DNA from: Solobacterium sp.
Lineage (GTDB): Bacteria; Bacillota_I; Bacilli_A; Erysipelotrichales; Erysipelotrichaceae
Reading direction: 5' to 3'
Assembly (NCBI GenBank): GCA_017459725.1
Contig: JAFUCL010000077.1
Location: forward strand, 1 to 55,500
Length of the DNA: 55,500 bases
The notes beneath the pieces are model-generated. The model had not been told where the DNA came from, did not search any database, and saw only the letters and a list, made by a program, of their open reading frames with translations. The stretch's first letter is position 1. The number at the start of each line of letters is the position of its first letter. A program made the translations under genes and the position numbers. Positions 19,623 through 27,903 of the stretch are shown in pieces.

Positions 19623-21344
19623 TTACTTGTTTACTGCAGACTTGTAATCCTTTGCGTAGACAGCACCGGAAGGTGTGAAGCCGCCGTTTGTGCCGCGTGT
19701 CTGTTCAAGGATACCGTCCTGGGCAACAGTGATGGACTTAGCAACGAAGATAGCTTTGCAGATAGCCTGATCTGTCATGTATTCATCGAATGCGTTGATG
19801 TTTTCTTCTGTTGCATCGTTGACTGCAGCGTTCAGCAGTTCAACCAGCTTGTCGTCATGTGTGAAGCATACGGATCCGTTTGTGTATCCTACAGGATTGA
19901 AGAGGTTGTCCCAGCCTGTTACGACATGGTCGCCGGCAAGCTTCGGAGCCATTTCCATATCCCAGATATTGGTTTCGAATCTGTACTTCAGCATCAGTGC
20001 TGCGTCTACTGCGAGCGGTTCTACTGTGAAGCCTGCTTCTTCCAGGTTGGCGATCATTACGGAACGTACGGAGTCGCTGTAGATGGAGATGTTTGTCATG
20101 AATCTGACGGTGACTTCTCCGTCTGCGTGACCGGAAGCCTTGTAGAATTCATGAGCCTTTTCAGGATCATAGTTGTAGTAGTCATGATCTGCTTCATCCC
20201 AGGATGCAGGATAGCCGCCCTGGCCTTCAACACCGAAGCCCTTGAGGACTGTACCTGTTTCCAGAGTTGCGCCGGAAGCGAGCATGATGTCTTCGGAGCT
20301 CAGTGCATACAGAGCTGCTTTACGCAGGTTGATGTCATTGGCGAATACGGAGTCGCTGTTTTCTTCCATGTTCAGGAAGACAACATTGTACATCGGTGTA
20401 CCGGCATTGCCGATCCATACGTTGTAGCCGTCTTTGGACTTACCGTTCTCGAAGAAGCGGTGCAGTTCGTTCGGCTGAATCTGTGCATAGTCAACTTCTT
20501 TGTTTTCCAGAGCGATTGCACGCATGGAGTTTTCGGAAATAACTTTGAAGTCGATTTCCTTAACATTCTGCATTTCCACCGGATTTCTCTGGGACTTGTC
20601 TGTCTTCCAGTAATCATCACGTGCTTCAACGACGATGGAGGAACCGGAAACATGTTCTTTCAGTGTGTACGGGCCTGTTGTTGCAGGATCCATCTGACGT
20701 TCTTCATCAGTAGCGCCTTCGAACCATGCCTGGTTGACAATGGTCAGAGCGCCGCTCTTAATCAGACCTTCGATGGTGCCCGGGATCTTCTTGGTGAGCT
20801 TGAACTGCAGGTGAGTCGGATCAACAACTGTCAGTGATTCAACGTCTGTACCGTAGTTCAGAAGTTCCTGGTTGCGGAAGCTGTATTCATAGCTCCAGAA
20901 TACATCGTCTGCTGTAATCGGGTTGCCCTTGGAGTCGGTGATATTGTCGAAGATTTCAACATCATATGTCAGGTCATCAGCTTTGGTGATGGTCTTGCCG
21001 ATATACGGCTGTGCATCTTCTACGAAGTGACCCGGTTCAATGTAGAACAGTGTTGCGTACAGAGCTTCCTTAACCATGCCTCTGGTCGGAGTGTTCATGG
21101 CAAACGGGCTGGCATCTGTAGACGGCGAGTTAACCGCAACAACGATACGGTCAACCTGTTCTGTAGCAGCTTCGCCTTCAATAACTGTTGTAACGGATTC
21201 CTGTTTTTCAGCAGGAGCTTCTGCAGCGCTTGTTCCGGAAGATTCTGTGCCGCCAGTGCTTGTCGAGCCTGATCCTCCGCATGCAGTAAGCAGAAGAGCA
21301 GCAAGAGTGAGTTTGATAGCTTTTGAGAATACGTTCTTTTGCAT
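19623..21344 (-). CDS. ABC transporter substrate-binding lipoprotein, peptide/nickel family (SBP_bac_5)
   Basis: 573 residues. The lipoprotein signal ends in the lipobox LLTACGG with Cys about residue 22, followed by a Ser/Gly/Glu-rich linker (about 23-60). The mature part shows family-5 features: GMVKEALYATLFYIEPG, the YDVEIFDNITDSKGNPITADDVFWSYEYS block, and NDINLRKAALYALSSEDIM. Such proteins deliver oligopeptides or, in some clades, oligosaccharides to ABC permeases. No permease or ATPase gene is in this cluster, so it is an orphan that must use a transporter elsewhere. AAAGGA precedes the ATG. Its promoter carries two operators that match the divergent ROK gene. Confidence 0.9.
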   Translation of the reverse strand: MQKNVFSKAIKLTLAALLLTACGGSGSTSTGGTESSGTSAAEAPAEKQESVTTVIEGEAATEQVDRIVVAVNSPSTDASPFAMNTPTRGMVKEALYATLFYIEPGHFVEDAQPYIGKTITKADDLTYDVEIFDNITDSKGNPITADDVFWSYEYSFRNQELLNYGTDVESLTVVDPTHLQFKLTKKIPGTIEGLIKSGALTIVNQAWFEGATDEERQMDPATTGPYTLKEHVSGSSIVVEARDDYWKTDKSQRNPVEMQNVKEIDFKVISENSMRAIALENKEVDYAQIQPNELHRFFENGKSKDGYNVWIGNAGTPMYNVVFLNMEENSDSVFANDINLRKAALYALSSEDIMLASGATLETGTVLKGFGVEGQGGYPASWDEADHDYYNYDPEKAHEFYKASGHADGEVTVRFMTNISIYSDSVRSVMIANLEEAGFTVEPLAVDAALMLKYRFETNIWDMEMAPKLAGDHVVTGWDNLFNPVGYTNGSVCFTHDDKLVELLNAAVNDATEENINAFDEYMTDQAICKAIFVAKSITVAQDGILEQTRGTNGGFTPSGAVYAKDYKSAVNK

Positions 21345-21370
21345 TATCTTTCCTTTCCGTTACGTCCCTC

Positions 21371-21395
21371 GGTTTCGTAACCACTTACCGTAACT
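21371..21395. promoter_or_regulatory. ROK-repressor operator A (putative)
   Basis: A 25-bp site beginning GGTTTCGTAACC and ending TAACT. Site B, 64 bp to the right, has the same length, the same GGTTTYGTAACC head and the same TAACT tail. This copy lies across the transcription start region of the binding-protein gene, about 9 bp downstream of its -10 box. Confidence 0.7.
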
Positions 21396-21403
21396 CTGAT
21401 TAG

Positions 21404-21432
21404 ATTATTGCAGGCAAAAAACGATATGTCAA
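21404..21432 (-). promoter_or_regulatory. Promoter of the binding protein-sulfatase operon
   Basis: On the minus strand a consensus -35 TTGACA (21427-21432), 17-bp spacer, and -10 AATAAT (21404-21409). Operator A lies downstream and operator B directly upstream of the -35 box. Confidence 0.75.
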
Positions 21433-21434
21433 TA

Positions 21435-21459
21435 GGTTTTGTAACCGTTTTACCTAACT
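21435..21459. promoter_or_regulatory. ROK-repressor operator B (putative)
   Basis: A 25-bp site, GGTTTTGTAACC at its head and CCTAACT at its tail, matching operator A. It sits between the two divergent promoters, touching the -35 box of the ROK gene and 3 bp from that of the binding-protein gene. It could control both. Confidence 0.7.
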
Positions 21460-21487
21460 TGATGTAAAAGATTGTTTTTGGTATTAT
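21459..21487 (+). promoter_or_regulatory. Promoter of the ROK regulator gene
   Basis: TTGATG (21459-21464), 17-bp spacer, TATTAT (21482-21487). Its first base is the last base of operator B, which suggests self-regulation. Confidence 0.65.
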
Positions 21488-21510
21488 TTAACTGACCAAG
21501 AGGTATTCAT

Positions 21511-22740
21511 ATGACAGAGATCAGCAAGACATCGACGGACTTGAAGATAATAAACCGTGAACAGGTTATAAACGCGTATAAGAAAGGTGAAATACTCTCT
21601 CCTGTTGAAGTCAGTGAGCGGATTCACCTGAGCAGACAGACAGTATCCAAAGCAATTGATTATTTTGTCGGGAAAGGTCTGCTTGAATCCTGCGGCAAGG
21701 GAGACTCCACAAGTCTCGGCGGACGCAAACCTGAGCAGTACCGTCTGTCGGATAAACTTCTGTTCCTGTCCATAAATATAGAAAAACATGCAATTATCTT
21801 TACTCTGTTTAATCTCCTCTATGAAAAAGTGGATACCCAAACCGAACCGTTCGGCAAAAACGAACAGCCAACACCGAATCTGGTCTGGAATCTGCTTCGT
21901 TCCACAGCCGAACAATACCGGGCAAAAATTTCTCTCCCGTACAGGGTTGTCGGCGTTACTTTGACAATGCGCGGTCTCGTCAATCATGACACCGGTATTC
22001 TGCAGTATTCCCCGTTCTTCACCTGGTGGCCCAGAAGCATTCCTGTCCGCCGTATCCTGCAGGATATATATCCGGAGGTGCATTGTTTCTCCATCGATAA
22101 ACCGGCGCAGCTTGTCGCCCGTTCCGTATACATGAATCACGAAGAAGAGTTTGCGGATAAACGGGTTGTGGTTTTCTCCCAGAAAGGTATTATTGCCGGA
22201 ATCATTGATCACGGGAAAGTGCTGAACGGACGTAATTCTCTGATCGGTGAATTCGGTCACATGGTTATTGATGCCAATTCCGATAAACAATGCGTCTGCG
22301 GGAACTACGGCTGTGCGCTGCAGATGATTCTTCCGTCTACGCTGAAAGAATTGGCCATGAAAAATGCCGGATCATATCCGGACAGTACGCTGCTTTCTTC
22401 TGATTATTCCATGCCGGTTATCTTTCAGTACAGCGCAGGCGGAGATCCGCTGGCCGCAATTGTGTCGGAATACCTCGGCAGAATATTCGCTGCTGTGTAC
22501 AAAAATATCAGTGTTTCATTCGACCCGGAAGCCCTTGTGCTGATGGGTGAAATCGGTAAGGCCGATCAGCATTTCATGGATTCATTCCACAGAGAACTGA
22601 GCAAGTTCCGGTATTATCCGGAAGAGTATGATCTTCCGATTCTGTTTGACGAACGCTCTGAAGATGAAGTTCTGTTTACAGGATCGGTGGAGTCGATCAG
22701 CAGATTCTACTTCAATGATGTCTGTGCCGAAAGACTTTAA
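21511..22740 (+). CDS. ROK-family transcriptional repressor
   Basis: 409 residues. An N-terminal winged helix-turn-helix (about 15-60: LSPVEVSERIHLSRQTVSKAIDYFVGKGLLE) is fused to a ROK sugar-kinase-like domain. The ROK zinc motif is present as CVCGNYGC (about 269-276), preceded by the NSLIGEFGHMVID block. Such proteins (NagC/XylR type) sense a sugar or sugar phosphate and release DNA. It is divergent from the binding protein-sulfatase genes, and two matching 25-bp sites lie between them. I infer that it represses them until a breakdown product of the sulfated substrate appears. AAGAGG lies 7 nt before the ATG. Confidence 0.9.
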   Translation: MTEISKTSTDLKIINREQVINAYKKGEILSPVEVSERIHLSRQTVSKAIDYFVGKGLLESCGKGDSTSLGGRKPEQYRLSDKLLFLSINIEKHAIIFTLFNLLYEKVDTQTEPFGKNEQPTPNLVWNLLRSTAEQYRAKISLPYRVVGVTLTMRGLVNHDTGILQYSPFFTWWPRSIPVRRILQDIYPEVHCFSIDKPAQLVARSVYMNHEEEFADKRVVVFSQKGIIAGIIDHGKVLNGRNSLIGEFGHMVIDANSDKQCVCGNYGCALQMILPSTLKELAMKNAGSYPDSTLLSSDYSMPVIFQYSAGGDPLAAIVSEYLGRIFAAVYKNISVSFDPEALVLMGEIGKADQHFMDSFHRELSKFRYYPEEYDLPILFDERSEDEVLFTGSVESISRFYFNDVCAERL

Positions 22741-22751
22741 ACCGATTGACA

Positions 22752-22776
22752 GGCAGGGTGTAAAGCCCTGCCTTTT
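22752..22776 (+). terminator. Terminator of the ROK gene
   Basis: GGCAGGG, 7-nt loop, CCCTGCC, then TTTTC, 11 bp after the stop. Confidence 0.85.
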
Positions 22777-22781
22777 CATAT

Positions 22782-22808
22782 GAAAAGCACAGCCCTCTCA
22801 GACTGTGC
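22782..22808 (-). terminator. Terminator after parB
   Basis: Minus strand GCACAG, loop, CTGTGC, then TTTTC. It ends the long leftward operon that includes parA-parB. Confidence 0.75.
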
Positions 22809-22815
22809 CTTGTTG

Positions 22816-23715
22816 TCACATTTCGCTTTCTTCAATCAGGTTCAGAAGATCCAGGATTCTGTTGAGATCCTCCGTTCCGCTGTAGCTGATCGTCAGCGCC
22901 TTGCCGGAGATATCGACCTTGGTGCCGAGTTTTCCGCCGATTCTGTTTTCAAGATCCCTGATCAGCGGGTCTTTTTCTTTCTTTTCCCGGGAAGGTTTGG
23001 CGGGCAGCTCTCTGCCGTTCAGTTCCCGTACATATGCTTCTGCTTCACGGACGGACATCTTCTCCGCCATGATATGCTTTGCGGCTTCGTACATCTGCTC
23101 TTCATCATCCAGACCTAACAGCGGACGTACATGTCCCATGGTCAGCTTCTTCTCAGTGACCATGCTCTGCACATCCTGCGGCAGACGCAGCAGTCTCAGC
23201 ATGTTTGCGCAGTATTCACGTGATTTGCCGACCCGCTCGGCAAGTTTCTCCTGGGTATAGCCCAGACGGCGGATCAGACTGTCGTATGCAGTGGCTTCTT
23301 CAATCGGATTCAGGTCTTCTCTCTGGACGTTTTCCAGAATGGAGATTTCCATCATGTGTTCTTCCGTAAATGAAACGGATATAGCAGGGACGGTCGTCAG
23401 TCCTGCTTTCTTTGCGGCACGCAGGCGTCTTTCACCGGCAATCAGTTCATATCCCTTTACACTGGGACGAACCAGCAGCGGTGTAAATATACCGTGCAGT
23501 TTGATGGAGTCGGCAAGTTCATTCAGTGCCTTATCATCAAACTCCTTGCGGGGCTGGTACGGATTCGGGCGGATGTCGCTGACCGGAATCTCGATTTCCT
23601 TACGGCCTGGCGCATCTGCTGCGTTGTTCTGAATATCATCCAGAAACTGACCGACGTCGGTTCCGAAGATGGAATCCAGGCCTTTTCCCAGTCCCTTTCT
23701 GTTCTTGTCTGCCAT
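22816..23715 (-). CDS. parB: Chromosome partitioning protein ParB (Spo0J-type)
   Basis: 299 residues. The CTP-binding N-domain has the ParB boxes (IRPNPYQPRKEFDD, ELIAGERRLRAAKKAG, ENVQREDLNPIEEA). The central helix-turn-helix (YTQEKLAERVGKSREYCANMLRLLRLP) reads parS, and a C-terminal dimerisation domain follows a charged linker. ParB loads on parS, spreads as a clamp and recruits SMC. Two exact parS sites lie in this window at 34943 and 36409. The ATG overlaps the parA stop by 1 bp; GGGAG is 7 nt upstream. Confidence 0.95.
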   Translation of the reverse strand: MADKNRKGLGKGLDSIFGTDVGQFLDDIQNNAADAPGRKEIEIPVSDIRPNPYQPRKEFDDKALNELADSIKLHGIFTPLLVRPSVKGYELIAGERRLRAAKKAGLTTVPAISVSFTEEHMMEISILENVQREDLNPIEEATAYDSLIRRLGYTQEKLAERVGKSREYCANMLRLLRLPQDVQSMVTEKKLTMGHVRPLLGLDDEEQMYEAAKHIMAEKMSVREAEAYVRELNGRELPAKPSREKKEKDPLIRDLENRIGGKLGTKVDISGKALTISYSGTEDLNRILDLLNLIEESEM

Positions 23716-24506
23716 TAACGAACTCCCTTCTCGTTCTGGGTCAGGACTTCCTTCACCAGAGCGGCATAAGCTTTGGCACCTTCCGAACGTATCTCATATT
23801 CGAAGATTGATTCTTCACGGCTGGGTGCTTCCGAAAGACGGACGTTTCTCGGAATATAGCACTTGTAGACTTTCTCTTTAAAGTATTTGCGCACTTCCTG
23901 CTGCACTTCCACGGACAGCTTTGTACGCACATCAAACATCGTCAGCAGTACGCCTTCGATGGACAGTGTGGGATTCCACAGTTTCTGCACCAGACGGATC
24001 GTACTGAGCAGCTGGGTAAGTCCTTCCAGTGCAAAGTATTCACACTGCACCGGGATCATAACGGAATCGGCGGCGGTCAGTGCGTTGGTATTCAGCAGAC
24101 CCAGGGAAGGCGGACAGTCAATGATGATATAATCGTAATCATTTCTGGCTGCGTCCAGTTTCTGTTTCAGGAGGTGCTCACGGCCGATCTCGTATTCATT
24201 GGATGCCATCTCTACATCGGCCCCGGACAGATTGATCGTAGCCGGCAGAACGTCCAGCGGCGGAATATCCAGGTGCACTGCGTTGGAGGCAACCGTATCA
24301 TTCTCCATCAGTACTTCATATACGCTGTGGTTGTGGTCATATCCGACCCGGTCTGCACCGATGCCGTGAGTGGCATTTCCCTGCGGATCAAAGTCCACCA
24401 GCAAAACCCGGCGCTTGGCATATGCAAGTCCGGCACTCAGATTGATGCTTGTTGTCGTTTTTCCGACGCCGCCCTTCTGGTTGGCTACTGCGATAATCTT
24501 TCCCAT
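23715..24506 (-). CDS. parA: Chromosome partitioning ATPase ParA (Soj-type)
   Basis: 263 residues. The deviant Walker A KGGVGKTTTSIN lies at about 11-22; Walker A' (VLLVDFDPQGNAT) and Walker B (YDYIIIDCPPSLGLLN) follow. It binds DNA as an ATP dimer and is released by ParB, which drives origin separation and controls DnaA in Bacillus. I set the start at the ATG at 24506, where the fold begins; the longer frame upstream overlaps the end of noc in another frame and is not coding. Confidence 0.95.
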   Translation of the reverse strand: MGKIIAVANQKGGVGKTTTSINLSAGLAYAKRRVLLVDFDPQGNATHGIGADRVGYDHNHSVYEVLMENDTVASNAVHLDIPPLDVLPATINLSGADVEMASNEYEIGREHLLKQKLDAARNDYDYIIIDCPPSLGLLNTNALTAADSVMIPVQCEYFALEGLTQLLSTIRLVQKLWNPTLSIEGVLLTMFDVRTKLSVEVQQEVRKYFKEKVYKCYIPRNVRLSEAPSREESIFEYEIRSEGAKAYAALVKEVLTQNEKGVR

Positions 24507-24523
24507 ACTGATAGTTCCCCTGC

Positions 24524-25336
24524 TTATTTCGGGAAGCGTACGATGACTCTTACATCGGTCAGTGTTTCTTCTGTTTCCGTAACGACATCGATTCCCATCT
24601 TCTTGATCATACGAACACATTGATTGACGGAATTAATGCCGATCTGTGTGTTTCTTGTAAATCCTTTTGTTTTCTGACGCTTATGAACCTTCTGCGGTCC
24701 GGCCAGTTTTTCAATATATGCTTCAGACTGTCTGACATTCAGACTGCGGTCAACAATATAGTGATATGCCTGTGTCTGTTTGTCTTCCGGTACCTGCAGC
24801 AATGCCCGTGCATGTCTTTCAGTGATTGTCTTGTCGAGGACACCCTTCTGCACTTCATCCGGCAGATTCAAAAGACGGATCTTGTTGGCTACCGAAGACT
24901 GGCTTTTGCCGACTTTCGCCGCAACCTGTTCCTGGGTCATGCCTGCCTGACGCATGATCATGACATAGGATTTCGCTTCTTCGATCGCAGTCAGGTCTTC
25001 ACGCTGGATGTTCTCGACCAGGGCCATTTCGGCAGCCTGGCTTTCGCTCGGTGAAAGAATATAGGACGCAATGGTCTGGTAACCAGCATTTTTGCATGCT
25101 CTGAAACGGCGTTCTCCGGCAATGATCTCATAGTGATCATCAACTTCCCGTACACTGATTGGCTGGATCAGTCCGTTGGTGCGGATTGATTCCGTCAGTT
25201 CATTCAGCGCCTGCTCGTCAAAACGGAGACGCGGCTGATAACGGGAAGCGTGAATCTGATCAATCGGAAGCTGTTTGACTTCTCCCGTGTGAACGCTCTC
25301 AATTTCATCCAGTATGTTCTTTCCGGTCACAGACAT
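24524..25336 (-). CDS. noc: Nucleoid occlusion protein Noc (ParB paralogue)
   Basis: 270 residues with ParB-fold motifs (ELIAGERR equivalent EIIAGERRFRACKNAG, ENIQREDLTAIEEA) and a helix-turn-helix (MTQEQVAAKVGKSQSSVANKIRLLNLP). It lies beside rsmG and upstream of parA-parB, the place of noc in Bacillus. Noc binds its own sites and blocks division over the chromosome through an N-terminal membrane-binding helix (about 1-15). I choose the ATG at 25336, with GGAGG 5 nt upstream, over the ATG 18 bp earlier that touches the rsmG stop. Confidence 0.88.
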   Translation of the reverse strand: MSVTGKNILDEIESVHTGEVKQLPIDQIHASRYQPRLRFDEQALNELTESIRTNGLIQPISVREVDDHYEIIAGERRFRACKNAGYQTIASYILSPSESQAAEMALVENIQREDLTAIEEAKSYVMIMRQAGMTQEQVAAKVGKSQSSVANKIRLLNLPDEVQKGVLDKTITERHARALLQVPEDKQTQAYHYIVDRSLNVRQSEAYIEKLAGPQKVHKRQKTKGFTRNTQIGINSVNQCVRMIKKMGIDVVTETEETLTDVRVIVRFPK

Positions 25337-25353
25337 GTTATCCTCCTTCGGCA

Positions 25354-26052
25354 TTACAGCGGTTTTTTCTTGATTGCACCGAATGCCCGCGGGTATTTGG
25401 CCGGCGTTGTGCCGGTCTTAACGGATACTGCCAGAATACGTTCTCCGGCAGTGGGCAGAGACATTTGAATCAGTTCCGGCTGTGCACAGCCAAGAACTTC
25501 ATACGCATGCGCAGCAGCTGCGCACTCTTCAACGGCAAGTGATCCTTTCATTGCCAGAAAGATGCCGCCCTTTCTGACCAGAGGTATGCACAGTTCGCAG
25601 AGAACCGGCAGTGCCGCAACCGCTCTCGCCGTCACAGCATCGAATATTTCCCGGTGAATTCCGGCATAATTCTCAGCTCTGTCATTGACGATCGTCACGT
25701 TGTCCAGTGACAGCTCCTGACAGACAGCTCTGAGGAATGTACAGCGTTTTCCGGTCGGTTCCAGCAGGGTGATCTTCAGATCCCTGCGCAGGATTGCCCA
25801 GACAAGCCCGGGGAATCCGGCACCGCTTCCGACATCGCATACAGCACCGTGTATATCTGTTCTGCCAAGCGGAAGAATACAGTCCAGAAAATGCTTTTCC
25901 ATCACCTCTTCAAGCTCTGTAATGGAAGTCAGATTCATTCTCTGGTTCCAGTCTGCCAGCATTTCCGCATAGCGGAGCAGATCTTTCTGCATATCTGCGG
26001 TCAGTTCAATATTCATCTCTTCCGCAGCGGCGGCCAGTTCCTGTATTGTCAT
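25354..26052 (-). CDS. rsmG: 16S rRNA (guanine-527 N7) methyltransferase
   Basis: 232 residues. The SAM-binding motif VCDVGSGAGFPGLVWAI (about 69-85) and the block NLTSITELEEVMEKHFLDC are diagnostic for RsmG/GidB. It methylates G527 of 16S rRNA; loss gives low-level streptomycin resistance in other bacteria. It sits near mnmG and noc as usual, but two extra genes separate it from mnmG. Confidence 0.94.
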   Translation of the reverse strand: MTIQELAAAAEEMNIELTADMQKDLLRYAEMLADWNQRMNLTSITELEEVMEKHFLDCILPLGRTDIHGAVCDVGSGAGFPGLVWAILRRDLKITLLEPTGKRCTFLRAVCQELSLDNVTIVNDRAENYAGIHREIFDAVTARAVAALPVLCELCIPLVRKGGIFLAMKGSLAVEECAAAAHAYEVLGCAQPELIQMSLPTAGERILAVSVKTGTTPAKYPRAFGAIKKKPL

Positions 26053-26090
26053 CCAAAATCCTCGTGCAATTTATTCTATCACGGCACACA

Positions 26091-27302
26091 TTAGTCCGAA
26101 AGCTTTTCACTGTCAGAAATCAGCTTTTTAATGTTGACAATTTCTTTTTCCACATTTCCCAAAACAGATTTATCCGGTTTAAACAGAGAAGCATACCTGA
26201 AACAGACCGCACCGCTGCAGTTGTTTTCAAGTGCATAGCGGATTTGTCTGGCCAGCATATCGGTATTTTCAACCCATTCCTGCGCACCGTCACCGGCATA
26301 CCCGTCTTCCAGACCGATCTTATATGCCGCAAGACCCGCGTACAGTTCCGTTTCTGTTCCTTCGGTCATTGCCATCCATTGTTTCAGGGTTTCCCGGTAC
26401 GGTTTGACGGGATGATCAAATCCCCAGTAGACCTGCGGGATCAGGTAATCAATCAGTTTCTCATCGATCCAGGCCTGCGGATCCGCAAAATAGAGATTCA
26501 GATCATTCTCCAGATTGCCCGCAACCGAAATGCCGAAACGGACTTTGTTTTTGTGTTTACGGACGGTATCGCTGATTTCCTTCACCATCATATTCACAGC
26601 CCGGCGTCTGAAATCCCCGATGCTGATATCCTCCGTCTGGATGGTTTCTCCATATATATATGCATCAAAGCGCTGATCGGTTTCCGCCGGATAGAAGTAA
26701 TCATCCATGTGAATGCCGTCCACGGGATACTTATCCAGAATCTCGTTTACGACCGAACAGACGAATTCCCGCACTTCGGGATATGCCGGATTCAGATAAT
26801 ATCTTCCCTCCACCGGACGGATGCGCTCGTCATTGCGCTTGATCCAGTCGTACAGGATGGTTCCTTCAACTGCTTCGGGATGATCTGTGCTGACCGAACG
26901 CAGCGGATTGATCCAGGCTTCCACACGCATGTCAGCCGCATGAGCCTTATCCGTGAATATCTGCAGCGGATCATATGTCAGCTCCCCCAGCAGGGTTGTT
27001 TTCGGCAGGATCTCTGAATTGTAAAAGGCATCCGTAAAAGCTTCCGCATGCACATATACTGTGTTGACGCCGATGCTCTGCAGATCACTGATGACCTGAT
27101 CAATAACATCCGCAAACTCGGCTTCCGTTTTTCCCCGGGCTGTTTCCTGGTAATCCAGATAGGAAAACCAGATACCCGTTGTGTACTTTGGCTCTGAAGG
27201 ATTAGCCTGACCGGTGCTCTCCTCTGCACAGCCGCACAGCAGAAACACCGCAAGCAGACAAAGCACAAGTTTACTGATTGGAAGATGTAATGAATTCCGC
27301 AT
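26091..27302 (-). CDS. Glycoside-hydrolase-like lipoprotein (GHL10/YddW type)
   Basis: About 403 residues. The signal peptide ends in the lipobox LLCGC (Cys about 24), so it is anchored outside the membrane. The mature protein is a TIM-barrel of the COG1649 family: IWFSYLDYQ at the start, YVHAEAFTDAFY, MRVEAWINPLRS, and YPVDGIHMDDYFYP with candidate acidic catalytic residues. Family members cleave cell-wall or exopolysaccharide glycans, though the exact bond is not known here. I prefer the ATG at 27302 to a TTG 15 bp upstream. It overlaps the ThyX-like gene by 32 bp. Confidence 0.85.
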   Translation of the reverse strand: MRNSLHLPISKLVLCLLAVFLLCGCAEESTGQANPSEPKYTTGIWFSYLDYQETARGKTEAEFADVIDQVISDLQSIGVNTVYVHAEAFTDAFYNSEILPKTTLLGELTYDPLQIFTDKAHAADMRVEAWINPLRSVSTDHPEAVEGTILYDWIKRNDERIRPVEGRYYLNPAYPEVREFVCSVVNEILDKYPVDGIHMDDYFYPAETDQRFDAYIYGETIQTEDISIGDFRRRAVNMMVKEISDTVRKHKNKVRFGISVAGNLENDLNLYFADPQAWIDEKLIDYLIPQVYWGFDHPVKPYRETLKQWMAMTEGTETELYAGLAAYKIGLEDGYAGDGAQEWVENTDMLARQIRYALENNCSGAVCFRYASLFKPDKSVLGNVEKEIVNIKKLISDSEKLSD

Positions 27303-27903
27303 ACGGCAGTGTCTCAAGCCAGCTGCAGAAAATTCTCCACTCAGGCAGGCGGTGTGTGCGCCTCTGTGCGTAAATCGTCTTCAGCTGACGGTAATTCGTA
27401 GTCATCCGTGCTGTCAGTTTGAAACCGCTCGGATTGGAGTACAGAATCTCAAGATATTTCAGGTTGGACAGATCCTTTAATGTAGTAACGTCCTTGCCTT
27501 CTTCCTTGAGCTTTTTGATATCATCCTGCAGTTCATTGTATTCTTTGGTCTTTTCCTTCATGATTTCAATGATCCGGGGATCTGTGTATTCAATGTATGA
27601 CTTATCAAGATCAAACTTGGTGATTCTGTGCATCGTGGACTGCGAGCTGACAAAATCCAGGAAATGATAGCGTTCCGCCTCGACCCATGCCTTGTTGGTA
27701 AAGGTCAGATCAAACTGCACGATCACACCGTTGAGAAAGTTATCATGACCGCTTCCTGCCGGTGCTGTAGCCAGCTTGAGTGTACGCTCGGTTACTTCAT
27801 GGTCTAGTTCGGAAAGATCGGCTGCCATCGGAAACTTGGAACCTCTGACAGATTCTTCAAGACCGTAGATGTTAACGTTCGAAATAATGTCCTCAATCCG
27901 CAT
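27271..27903 (-). CDS. ThyX-like protein of unknown function
   Basis: About 210 residues. The order of motifs recalls flavin-dependent thymidylate synthase: SGHDNFL (compare GHxSxxE), a hydrophobic strand, ERYHFLDFVSSQSTMHRI (compare RHRxxSxNExSxRY), and near the end TNYRQLKTIYAQRRTHRLPEWR (compare NxRxLxxFxxxRxxxxAQxEIR). A charged coiled-coil-like insert (about 115-140) separates them. Several ThyX catalytic residues are changed, so dTMP synthesis is doubtful; a related methyl transfer or a structural role is possible. The ATG at 27903 has AGAGGTGG upstream and overlaps the mnmG end by 11 bp. Confidence 0.55.
   Translation of the reverse strand: MRIEDIISNVNIYGLEESVRGSKFPMAADLSELDHEVTERTLKLATAPAGSGHDNFLNGVIVQFDLTFTNKAWVEAERYHFLDFVSSQSTMHRITKFDLDKSYIEYTDPRIIEIMKEKTKEYNELQDDIKKLKEEGKDVTTLKDLSNLKYLEILYSNPSGFKLTARMTTNYRQLKTIYAQRRTHRLPEWRIFCSWLETLPYAEFITSSNQ

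Noticed and set aside
18023..19678. Forward-strand open frame of 551 codons across sulfatase copy 2
   Set aside because: The same shadow frame occurs over sulfatase copy 1, as expected for two duplicates; its composition is unlike a real protein and no ribosome-binding site is seen.
22982..22995. Noc-binding-site-like TTTTCCCGGGAAGG within parB
   Set aside because: It matches the known Noc site ATTTCCCGGGAAAT at only 11 of 14 positions; similar partial matches occur elsewhere by chance (for example near 48450).
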